DNA of 14,157 bases from CAZBEL01 sp964628055. GTDB lineage: Bacteria; Fidelibacterota; Marinisomatia; Marinisomatales; TCS56. Below are positions 1-6,338 of the stretch, piece by piece (the stretch's first letter is position 1; the number at the start of each line of letters is the position of its first letter). The notes beneath the pieces were generated by a model. The model was not told where the DNA came from and searched no databases. It saw nothing but the letters and a program-made list of their open reading frames with translations. A program made the translations under genes and the position numbers. The DNA lies in NCBI GenBank assembly GCA_964628055.1, contig CAZVNL010000048.1:1-14157 (forward strand), in the 5' to 3' direction.

Positions 1-159
1 TATACTATTCATTTATATTTGCAATGTGTTATGAGTGAACGTATTTGGCCACTGATTCCTTTGTTTCCCTGGCCCTTTCCAGGCTAATTTTCACGTCGAA
101 ATAGCGTCTTTTAATTCCCTATTCATTTTTGGATTCCCTGATAGAATTAGGAGCACAAT
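1..159. other. Non-coding region upstream of the lysine module
   Basis: I see no coding frame, tRNA or repeat here. There is a small 5-bp inverted repeat (CCTGG at 68-72, CCAGG at 79-83) followed by an AT-rich stretch. It could be the remnant of a terminator for a gene left of the window, but it is too weak to call. The last bases hold the SD of the next gene (AGGAG, 149-153). The stretch probably carries that gene's promoter. Confidence 0.6.
88..115 (+). promoter_or_regulatory. Weak candidate sigma70-type promoter for the lysine module
   Basis: TTTTCA (88-93) and TTTAAT (110-115) are separated by 16 bases. They match the -35 and -10 consensus at 4/6 and 5/6 positions. A start near 122 would give a 5' UTR of about 38 bases containing the AGGAG site at 149-153. 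The region is AT-rich and the organism's promoter consensus is unknown, so chance is a real possibility. Confidence 0.22.
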
Positions 160-1683
160 ATGGAAATATTCAAAGCCCTTGGTATACAAGCGACTAACCC
201 CGGTGCTTGTTGGGGGTTGGGAGAATGGTCCTCGACCACGACGGCTGGTGTTAACCAGTCGGTGAACCCCACTACGGGAGAGATAATTGCCTCTGTTTAT
301 GAGGCCTCTTTAGATGATTATGAACGGGTGGTCCAGGCCGCAGTAGCGGGGTTCCAAGAGTGGCGGCAGGTACCGGCTCCTGTGCGTGGCCAGGTCGTTC
401 GGGAAATGGGGAATGCCTTGCGAGAAAAGAAAGATTTCTTAGGCAGTTTAGTCTCTCTCGAAATGGGAAAAATTAAGCAGGAGGGTGATGGTGAAGTCCA
501 GGAAATGATTGATATTGCGGATTTTGCCATAGGCCAATCCCGCATGTTGTACGGGAAAACCATGCCTTCCGAACGTCGGGCGCACCGCATGTATGAACAG
601 TGGCATCCCCTGGGCCCGGTGGGAATTATCACCGCTTTCAACTTTCCCGTGGCTGTATGGGCCTGGAACACCTTCATTGCTGCCATCGCCGGCGATACCG
701 TTATCTGGAAACCGTCCAGCAGCGTCCCTTTGACAGCCATTGCCGTTCAAAACATCTGTAACCAGGTTATGGAAAGTCATGGATACCGGGGAATTTTCAA
801 CTTAGTCATAGGCCCCGGTTCCACCATTGGTGAAGCCCTCATCAACGATCGCCGCGTCCCCTTAATCTCTTTCACTGGGTCAACGCGGATGGGACGCCAT
901 ATCGGGGAAGTGGTAGCGCGCCGGTTTGGGAAAACCATCCTGGAGTTAGGCGGCAATAACGGGGTTATTGTTGATGAAACCGCCAACCTGGACCTGGCGA
1001 TCCCGGCGATCACGTTTGGAGCTGTGGGGACTGCGGGACAGCGTTGCACAACCACTCGGCGGGTGATCGTCCACGAGAGCCGCATGGAAGAATTGGTGGG
1101 AGGACTAATCAACGCCTATCGCCAGGTGCATATCGGGAATCCCTTGGATGAAAAGACCCTCATGGGCCCCCTCATTAACCAGGCCGCCGTAGCGTTGTAC
1201 CAGAAAGCCCTGGATGAATTGCGTCAGCAGGGAGGCGAAATCCTGTATGGCGGGCGGGTTTTAGAACGGGACGGCTTTTTTGTGGAACCCACCATTGTCC
1301 GGGCGCGAAACGATTGGGAGATTGTGCAACAGGAAACGTTTGCTCCCATTCTCTACATCATCCGTTATCGTGAATTGGACGAGGCCATCCAGTTACACAA
1401 CGCCGTCCCCCAGGGACTTTCGTCGGCGTTGTTTACCACCAACTTACAAAATGCCGAAACGTTCCTGTCATGCATCGGAAGCGATTGTGGTATTGCCAAC
1501 ATCAACATTGGCACCTCGGGCGCTGAAATTGGGGGCGCCTTTGGCGGGGAAAAGGAAACCGGTGGGGGGCGGGAATCCGGGTCCGACGCCTGGAAAGCGT
1601 ACATGCGACGGCAAACCAACACCATTAACTGGGGTTCAGAACTTCCTTTAGCCCAGGGAATCGAATTCAAGCTAAACACCTAA
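160..1683 (+). CDS. amaB: ALDH7-family aldehyde dehydrogenase (L-2-aminoadipate-6-semialdehyde dehydrogenase)
   Basis: Cytoplasmic NAD(P)+-dependent dehydrogenase predicted to oxidise 2-aminoadipate 6-semialdehyde (in equilibrium with piperideine-6-carboxylate) to L-2-aminoadipate. The 507-residue length is normal for the family. Visible ALDH landmarks are the oxyanion Asn161 in AFNFP, Lys184 in WKPS, the general base Glu262 in LELGG and the nucleophile Cys296 in GQRCTT. The C-terminal block at 447-489 (NIGTSGAEIGGAFGG, then GGGRESGSDAWKAYMRR) is the antiquitin/ALDH7 hallmark and separates it from ordinary betaine or succinate-semialdehyde dehydrogenases. The ATG has an AGGAG site 6 bases upstream. 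The next gene makes exactly this semialdehyde from lysine, which supports the substrate call. The same pairing (lat with pcd) is known from lysine-degrading bacteria. Family call is near certain; substrate is inferred from family and neighbour. Confidence 0.93.
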   Translation: MEIFKALGIQATNPGACWGLGEWSSTTTAGVNQSVNPTTGEIIASVYEASLDDYERVVQAAVAGFQEWRQVPAPVRGQVVREMGNALREKKDFLGSLVSLEMGKIKQEGDGEVQEMIDIADFAIGQSRMLYGKTMPSERRAHRMYEQWHPLGPVGIITAFNFPVAVWAWNTFIAAIAGDTVIWKPSSSVPLTAIAVQNICNQVMESHGYRGIFNLVIGPGSTIGEALINDRRVPLISFTGSTRMGRHIGEVVARRFGKTILELGGNNGVIVDETANLDLAIPAITFGAVGTAGQRCTTTRRVIVHESRMEELVGGLINAYRQVHIGNPLDEKTLMGPLINQAAVALYQKALDELRQQGGEILYGGRVLERDGFFVEPTIVRARNDWEIVQQETFAPILYIIRYRELDEAIQLHNAVPQGLSSALFTTNLQNAETFLSCIGSDCGIANINIGTSGAEIGGAFGGEKETGGGRESGSDAWKAYMRRQTNTINWGSELPLAQGIEFKLNT

Positions 1684-1715
1684 ACCCTATTTTTACCAGA
1701 AACAGGAGTCATAGG

Positions 1716-3029
1716 ATGATTGAGGCCACCCAGGTCCAAAAAACAATTGGAAAATATATGTTAGCCGATGGAATGACGCCGGTCATCGATTTGGAACAAA
1801 GTCATGGTTCCTGGTTGGTAGATTCCCGGGATGGCAAGGAATACCTGGATCTATTTTCTATGTTCGCGTCCCTTTCGGTGGGCTATAATCATCCCTACCT
1901 CTTGGAGCACAAGGATCGTCTACTTAGGGCGGCCATCAACAAGCCGACTAACTCGGATATTTACTCTCGTGAGATGGCCGACTTCGTTGCCACCATGGGG
2001 GCCATCGCCCAACCCGATTACCTCCCTTATGCCTTTTACATTGAAGGGGGTGCCCTGGCGGTGGAAAATGCCTTGAAAGTAGCCTTCGATTGGAAGGTGC
2101 GGAAGAACCTGAGTCAAGGGCGCGGAGCACTGGGGAGCAAGATCATTCATTTCCGAGAGTGCTTTCATGGCCGTACGGGGTACACCCTTTCCCTTACCGA
2201 TTCACCGGATCCCCGCAAGACGCTCTATTATCCCCAGTTCAAGTGGCCCCGGATTGTCAATCCCAAGATGGAATTCCCCCTTACGCCGGCCCGCCTAAAG
2301 GCCGTGCAAGCGCTGGAAAAACAGGCGGTGCAAGAAATAAAACAAGCGCTCCACGATCACCCACACGATATTGCCGCCATCATCATCGAGCCGATCCAGG
2401 GAGAGGGAGGGGATAATCACTTCCGCACCGAATTCTTGGACACGCTGCGCACGATTGCCAATGAGAATGACGTCATGCTCATTTATGACGAAGTTCAAAC
2501 TGGAATTGGCCTCACCGGCAAGATGTGGGCCCACGAGCATTTTGGGCCTGAGGCGCGTCCTGATATAATATCTTTTGGGAAGAAGACGCAAGTTTGCGGC
2601 ATTTTTGTCAGCCGCCGGGTAGACGAAGTGGAGAAGAATGTATTCCATGAATCCAGTCGCTTGAATTCCACCTGGGGCGGCAACCTCACAGACATGGTTC
2701 GCTTTACTCTGTATTTGGAGATCATTAAAAAGGAAGCTTTAGTGGAGCGAGCCGCTCAGACCGGTGAGATGCTCCTTCAGGGCTTGCATTCGCTCGCCGA
2801 TGACTTTCCCGGGCTTGTTTCGAACGTCCGTGGTCGGGGCCTCATGGCAGCCTTCGACTTACCCACCACAGAACAGCGAGACCGTCTTTTAACCATCATC
2901 CAGGAAGAAGGGGCGTTGATTTTAGGATGTGGCCGCAAAACGATTCGCTTCCGCCCGCACCTGAATATTACCACTGAAGAAATTGCCGTGGGCATGGAGA
3001 TCATTACCAGGGCCCTAAAACGCCTGTGA
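1716..3029 (+). CDS. lat: L-lysine 6-aminotransferase (lysine epsilon-aminotransferase)
   Basis: PLP-dependent class III aminotransferase moving the epsilon-amino group of L-lysine to 2-oxoglutarate, giving 2-aminoadipate 6-semialdehyde and glutamate. The 437 residues match the family. YIEGGALAVENALK (108-121) and YDEVQTG (257-263, Asp258 for the PLP pyridine nitrogen) are present. FGKKTQVCG (287-295) carries the probable Schiff-base lysine Lys289. SRLNSTWGGNLTDMVR (314-329) is highly characteristic of LAT, as in the mycobacterial enzyme, rather than ornithine or GABA aminotransferases. The ATG follows an AGGAG site (1704-1708) with a 7-base spacer, 32 bases after the dehydrogenase, so the two are almost certainly co-transcribed. 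The stop TGA (3027-3029) overlaps the GTG of rsmI. The route may be catabolic or may supply aminoadipate; the sequence does not decide. Confidence 0.94.
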   Translation: MIEATQVQKTIGKYMLADGMTPVIDLEQSHGSWLVDSRDGKEYLDLFSMFASLSVGYNHPYLLEHKDRLLRAAINKPTNSDIYSREMADFVATMGAIAQPDYLPYAFYIEGGALAVENALKVAFDWKVRKNLSQGRGALGSKIIHFRECFHGRTGYTLSLTDSPDPRKTLYYPQFKWPRIVNPKMEFPLTPARLKAVQALEKQAVQEIKQALHDHPHDIAAIIIEPIQGEGGDNHFRTEFLDTLRTIANENDVMLIYDEVQTGIGLTGKMWAHEHFGPEARPDIISFGKKTQVCGIFVSRRVDEVEKNVFHESSRLNSTWGGNLTDMVRFTLYLEIIKKEALVERAAQTGEMLLQGLHSLADDFPGLVSNVRGRGLMAAFDLPTTEQRDRLLTIIQEEGALILGCGRKTIRFRPHLNITTEEIAVGMEIITRALKRL

Positions 3030-3724
3030 CCGTTCCCGTACCGACCTTATTCCTGGTAGCCACGCCCATTGGACATTTAAAGGATATTACCCTTCGAGCT
3101 CTGGAAACTTTGAAATCCGTTCCGCTCATTGCCGCCGAGGACACCCGCCACACCCGGAAGCTGTTAAACCATTACCAAATCACTACCCCGGTGGTGAGTT
3201 ACTTCGAACACAACCGGGAAACGCGCATACCCCAACTCATCCAGCAGCTCCAATACGGGAATTCGTTGGCTTTAGTCACCGACGCTGGGACGCCCGGGGT
3301 GAGTGATCCCGCCTACAAGCTGATCCGGGCCGTGTTAGCGCAAGGCTTCAAGGTGGAAGCGATTCCCGGTCCTTCGGCGGCTCTGGCGGCCCTCGTCTCT
3401 TCGGGGTTGCCCACCGACCGGTTTTTGTTCGAAGGGTTTTTACCAGTTAAAAAAGGACGCAAAAAGCGTTTACAAGCCTTGCGGAAGATTGACGCCACCT
3501 TGATTTTCTTTGAAAGTCCCCAACGGTTAGTTCGGACGCTCCGCGACTGTTTAGCCGTCTTGGGGAATCGACCGGCGGTAGTAGCGCGGGAGTTGACCAA
3601 AATTCACGAAGAAGTTATCCGGGGAACCCTTTCAGAAGTTCTGTCGTATTTTAACCACACACCGCCCCGTGGAGAATGTACTCTTTTGATTGGGAAAAAC
3701 GATACCAATGTCTATTTCAACTGA
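3026..3724 (+). CDS. rsmI: 16S rRNA (cytidine-1402 2'-O)-methyltransferase RsmI
   Basis: SAM-dependent tetrapyrrole-methylase-fold enzyme that 2'-O-methylates C1402 in the decoding centre of 16S rRNA. The protein opens with LVATPIGHLKDITLRAL (10-26), followed by AAEDTRHTRKLL (36-47), LVTDAGTPGVSDP (83-95) and IPGPSA (113-118), then FFESPQRL; this is the full RsmI motif series. At 232 residues it is shorter than the E. coli enzyme (286) and seems to lack the C-terminal helical extension; the catalytic domain is complete. The GTG start overlaps the lat stop as GTGA. Only a weak AGGG lies 13 bases upstream, so reinitiation after lat is likely. It runs 17 bases into tmk. Confidence 0.94.
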   Translation: MTVPVPTLFLVATPIGHLKDITLRALETLKSVPLIAAEDTRHTRKLLNHYQITTPVVSYFEHNRETRIPQLIQQLQYGNSLALVTDAGTPGVSDPAYKLIRAVLAQGFKVEAIPGPSAALAALVSSGLPTDRFLFEGFLPVKKGRKKRLQALRKIDATLIFFESPQRLVRTLRDCLAVLGNRPAVVARELTKIHEEVIRGTLSEVLSYFNHTPPRGECTLLIGKNDTNVYFN

Positions 3725-4340
3725 GGCCCGATTCCTCTCTTTCGAGGGAATTGACGGTTGCGGTAAGTCCACCCAGGCTCGGAAATTAGTGGAACGCTTT
3801 AACCAACGGGGCATAAGCACTATCCTGGTGCGCGAACCGGGAGGGACCCGCATTTCAGAAGCCATTCGGGAAATCCTGCTGGAGCGCAAAACAAATGAAC
3901 TCACTGCGCGTACGGAGTCGCTGCTCATGACCGCCAGCCGGGCCCAATTGACCCAGGAAGTTATTGTCCCCAATCTCGAAGCGGGAAAATGGGTGATCGC
4001 CGACCGGTTCACCGACTCTACCCTGGCCTACCAGGGTGGAGGGCGTCACCTGGAAATTGAATGGCTAATTGACCTCAATGCCTTTGCTACGAATCGCTTG
4101 CAGCCCCATTTAACTTTTTATCTGGACGTGTTTCCGGAAGAGAGTTTCCGGCGACGGAGGGTCAATGAAGATCGCATTGAGAAGGAGGGCTTAGAATTCC
4201 AGGCCCGCGCTCGGCAAGCCTATCTGGATCTGGCCCAAAGATACTTAGACCGCATCGTTGTGCTCAATGGCCACGACCCCGTTTCTACCCTCCATGAACA
4301 AATCTGGCAAGAACTTGAAAGGAGACACTTTCTACCATGA
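3708..4340 (+). CDS. tmk: Thymidylate kinase
   Basis: Cytoplasmic kinase phosphorylating dTMP to dTDP with ATP, the essential step shared by de novo and salvage dTTP synthesis. The 210 residues fit the family. The P-loop is FEGIDGCGKST (12-22). REPGGT (42-47) is the dTMP-binding segment, and DRFTDSTLAYQGGGR (99-113) holds the DRX motif. A LID with RRRRVNEDRIE sits near 148-158. I chose ATG 3708 rather than the in-frame TTG 3690. It gives the usual short N-terminus before the P-loop, although its SD (GGGA, 3692-3695) is weak with a 12-base spacer. It begins inside rsmI and its stop TGA overlaps the next ATG (ATGA). Confidence 0.95.
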   Translation: MSISTEARFLSFEGIDGCGKSTQARKLVERFNQRGISTILVREPGGTRISEAIREILLERKTNELTARTESLLMTASRAQLTQEVIVPNLEAGKWVIADRFTDSTLAYQGGGRHLEIEWLIDLNAFATNRLQPHLTFYLDVFPEESFRRRRVNEDRIEKEGLEFQARARQAYLDLAQRYLDRIVVLNGHDPVSTLHEQIWQELERRHFLP

Positions 4341-6010
4341 AACAATGGCTCATAAAAAAATTAACCCTACCCAGGATTACTATCTTCATCTTGTTCTTTG
4401 GTTTCGGTTCCTGGGCCTTTACCAAATCGGACCTCTATCGTGATATTGCTCGCTCCCAGCGACTTATCAACGAGGTCTACAAATACCTGATTACCAACTA
4501 TGTTGATGAATTAAATACGGATAATTTTACTCGCACTAGCATTAAGAAAATCCTGGGCGACTTGGACCCTTACACCGTTTACCTGGAAGCAGATGAGAAG
4601 GAGGGCATTGAACTATTGACCCAGGGCGAATATGGTGGTGTTGGCATCCAATTGGGTAAGCGTGATAACCGGCTCATGGTAATCGCCCCAATGGAAGACA
4701 CTCCGGCCAAACGAGCGGGCATCATTAGTGGTGACGTCATCATCAAAATCGATGAGGAAAGTACCCGGGACATGACCTTAGAGGAGGCGGCAAAACTTAT
4801 TCGCGGGGTAAAGGGCACCGTCGTAAAGCTCACCATAAAACGTTTTGGCGAGGACAATCCCATTGAATTCAACTTGACCCGCGACAATATTAAGATAAAA
4901 GATGTTCCCTATTCGGGAATGATCAACCAATCCACCGGCTACATTCTCCTCACCCGTTTTTCCCGCAATTCCGTGCCGGAGATGAAAGAAGCCCTCTTGA
5001 AAATGAAGGAAATCGGGGCGGAAAAAATCATTATCGACCTTCGAAACAACCCAGGTGGTCTGCTCCAGTCAGCGATAGGTATTCTGGATATGGTGATCCC
5101 CAAAGGCGAACATCTTTTAACCACCCGCGGGAGGATTCCTGAAGCCAACAAAACCTTTAATGCCCGGAAGCACCCCATCATTTCTGAACGGGTCAAGATT
5201 GCCGTCCTGATTAATGAAGGGAGCGCTTCGGCCAGTGAAATTGTCGCCGGGGCGATCCAGGATCTGGACCGCGGCGTAATCGTGGGCACACGCTCCTTTG
5301 GTAAGGGGTTGGTACAGTCCGTTTACACCTTGGATGCGCGACGTTCCTTAAAGATCACCACGGCGAAGTATTACATTCCCAGCGGTCGTTTAATCCAAAA
5401 GCCCGATTACCTGAACCACGATGTGGTCTTTGAGGAACCAGAAAAGGACAGTATTTTCACGACGATTGGCGGGCGCATTGTGAAGGGAGGAGGCGGGATT
5501 CATCCGGATTATGTCGTAGAGGGACATCCCTTGCGACCCCTCACCCGCGAGTGCTGGCGAAGGGGGCTCTTCTTTGCCTACGCCCAGGAACATCGCGTAG
5601 ACTACGAAACTCTGGATGCTGTCCAGCGTGATACTACTCTACTAACCCAATTTGCCAGCTTCTTGCATACGCAGGACATGGATGTTGTCTTCGATGGTGA
5701 AACGCAGTTAGAGCGGGCTCGTGAAAAACTATTGAAATTTGACAGCACCAACGTGATGCTCCGGGAAGCCTTCGATGAAATTGAACAGGTCTTGGATCGC
5801 AAGGAACAGGGTCTTTTCGTTCAAGAAAGGGAGGATTTACGGCGCAGCTTGTTGATGGAGTTCGCCAGTTTATTTGAAGGAACGCGGGCACGGATCAAAG
5901 TAGGATTAGAAGACGACCCCGTGGTGGAAAAGGCCTGCAACGTTTTGAACGATCAAGTCGCTTATCAGGAAGTATTCCAAACCCCGGTACCGGATTCGAT
6001 CCACGAATAA
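4337..6010 (+). CDS. ctpA: S41 family C-terminal processing peptidase (CtpA/Prc-like)
   Basis: Envelope serine protease that trims or degrades periplasmic proteins from their C-termini. An N-terminal basic stretch (KQWLIKK) and hydrophobic helix (about 12-28) make a signal anchor placing the catalytic part in the periplasm. A PDZ domain spans about 95-180 (GGVGIQLG at its start). The S41 core has LRNNPGG (235-241), GSASASEIVAGA (295-306) with probable nucleophile Ser298, and FGKGLVQS (321-328). The latter holds Lys323 and Gln327, the same +25 and +29 spacing as the Prc Ser-Lys-Gln triad. IPSGRLIQ (347-354) completes the core. Residues about 400-557 form a charged, largely helical extension not found in minimal CtpA. 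The ATGA overlap with tmk, plus GGAG at 4321-4324, suggests coupled translation. Physiological substrates cannot be read from the sequence. Confidence 0.92.
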   Translation: MKQWLIKKLTLPRITIFILFFGFGSWAFTKSDLYRDIARSQRLINEVYKYLITNYVDELNTDNFTRTSIKKILGDLDPYTVYLEADEKEGIELLTQGEYGGVGIQLGKRDNRLMVIAPMEDTPAKRAGIISGDVIIKIDEESTRDMTLEEAAKLIRGVKGTVVKLTIKRFGEDNPIEFNLTRDNIKIKDVPYSGMINQSTGYILLTRFSRNSVPEMKEALLKMKEIGAEKIIIDLRNNPGGLLQSAIGILDMVIPKGEHLLTTRGRIPEANKTFNARKHPIISERVKIAVLINEGSASASEIVAGAIQDLDRGVIVGTRSFGKGLVQSVYTLDARRSLKITTAKYYIPSGRLIQKPDYLNHDVVFEEPEKDSIFTTIGGRIVKGGGGIHPDYVVEGHPLRPLTRECWRRGLFFAYAQEHRVDYETLDAVQRDTTLLTQFASFLHTQDMDVVFDGETQLERAREKLLKFDSTNVMLREAFDEIEQVLDRKEQGLFVQEREDLRRSLLMEFASLFEGTRARIKVGLEDDPVVEKACNVLNDQVAYQEVFQTPVPDSIHE

Positions 6011-6061
6011 AATATTTATCTTCACGACGAACTTAGTTTAAATTTCACGGCTTTTTAAGTG
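6011..6061. other. Short AT-rich spacer between the protease gene and tRNA-Val
   Basis: 51 AT-rich bases with no convincing hairpin. No terminator for the upstream operon is visible, so read-through into the tRNA is possible. The tRNA's own promoter may lie here, but I cannot point to clear -35 and -10 boxes. Confidence 0.4.
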
Positions 6062-6135
6062 GGGCGATTAGCTCAGTTGGTTAGAGTGCTTGCTTGACAT
6101 GCAAGAGGTCGGCAGTTCGAATCTGCCATCGCCCA
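6062..6135 (+). tRNA. tRNA-Val (anticodon GAC)
   Basis: Complete cloverleaf. The 7-bp acceptor stem GGGCGAT/ATCGCCC is perfect, with discriminator A6135. The D arm is GCTC/GAGT. The anticodon stem is CTTGC/GCAAG with loop TTGACAT, placing GAC at 6096-6098 to read GUC and GUU. The T arm is GGCAG-TTCGAAT-CTGCC. The CCA end is not encoded and must be added after transcription. Confidence 0.97.
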
Positions 6136-6168
6136 CGGAACCCGGGTGGAAAAAAGAACCTGTGGTCT

Positions 6169-6205
6169 CGGGGGGAAGACGGTGTTAAGTTCCAATCCCG
6201 TTTTT
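6169..6205 (+). terminator. Probable intrinsic terminator after tRNA-Val
   Basis: CGGG (6169-6172) pairs with CCCG (6197-6200). Inside a small internal loop, GGAA (6174-6177) pairs with TTCC (6190-6193), leaving a 12-base loop. The stem is followed directly by TTTTT (6201-6205). The interrupted stem makes this moderate rather than strong. Its place 33 bases after the tRNA fits a tRNA transcript end. Confidence 0.45.
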
Positions 6206-6338
6206 CTTGCCTATTACAACTTTGATTCATGAAACTAAACATCATCATGACATTATGGATCACCCTCCCAGCGAGGGAATGGACTCCGTGCGTTCTGTTT
6301 TGACTCAATTTTAATTTATTCTTTATATCCTTATTTAA
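6206..6338. other. Non-coding interval upstream of thrS
   Basis: No supported gene. It contains a 5-bp hairpin (CCCTC 6263-6267, GAGGG 6273-6277, 5-base loop). It also holds a 24-codon open frame (6229-6303) without an SD, which I do not call as a gene. The candidate thrS promoter lies at 6300-6329. No T-box features (specifier loop, AGGGTGGNACCGCG antiterminator) are present. There is also no clear mimic of the threonine anticodon arm like the operator upstream of E. coli thrS. Confidence 0.5.
6300..6329 (+). promoter_or_regulatory. Candidate sigma70-type promoter for the thrS cluster
   Basis: TTGACT (6300-6305, 5/6 to the -35 consensus) and TATATC (6324-6329, 4/6 to the -10 consensus) are 18 bases apart. 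This is the best promoter-like pair in the gap between the tRNA terminator and thrS. Transcription would begin about 6336-6337, only 2-3 bases before the thrS ATG. The call assumes a canonical housekeeping consensus, which may not hold in this organism. Confidence 0.35.

Noticed and set aside
68..83. CCTGG/CCAGG hairpin as a terminator
   Set aside because: Only 5 bp and not followed directly by a T run.
318..740. Long minus-strand open frames opposite the dehydrogenase and other genes
   Set aside because: They mirror well-supported + strand genes, resemble no known protein and have no SD or independent context.
3690..3707. tmk starting at the in-frame TTG 3690
   Set aside because: It adds six residues not expected before the P-loop; ATG 3708 gives the usual thymidylate kinase N-terminus.
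6136..6338. T-box riboswitch upstream of thrS
   Set aside because: A GGGTGG occurs after the tRNA, but the AGGGTGGNACCGCG antiterminator, specifier stem and terminator partner are all missing.
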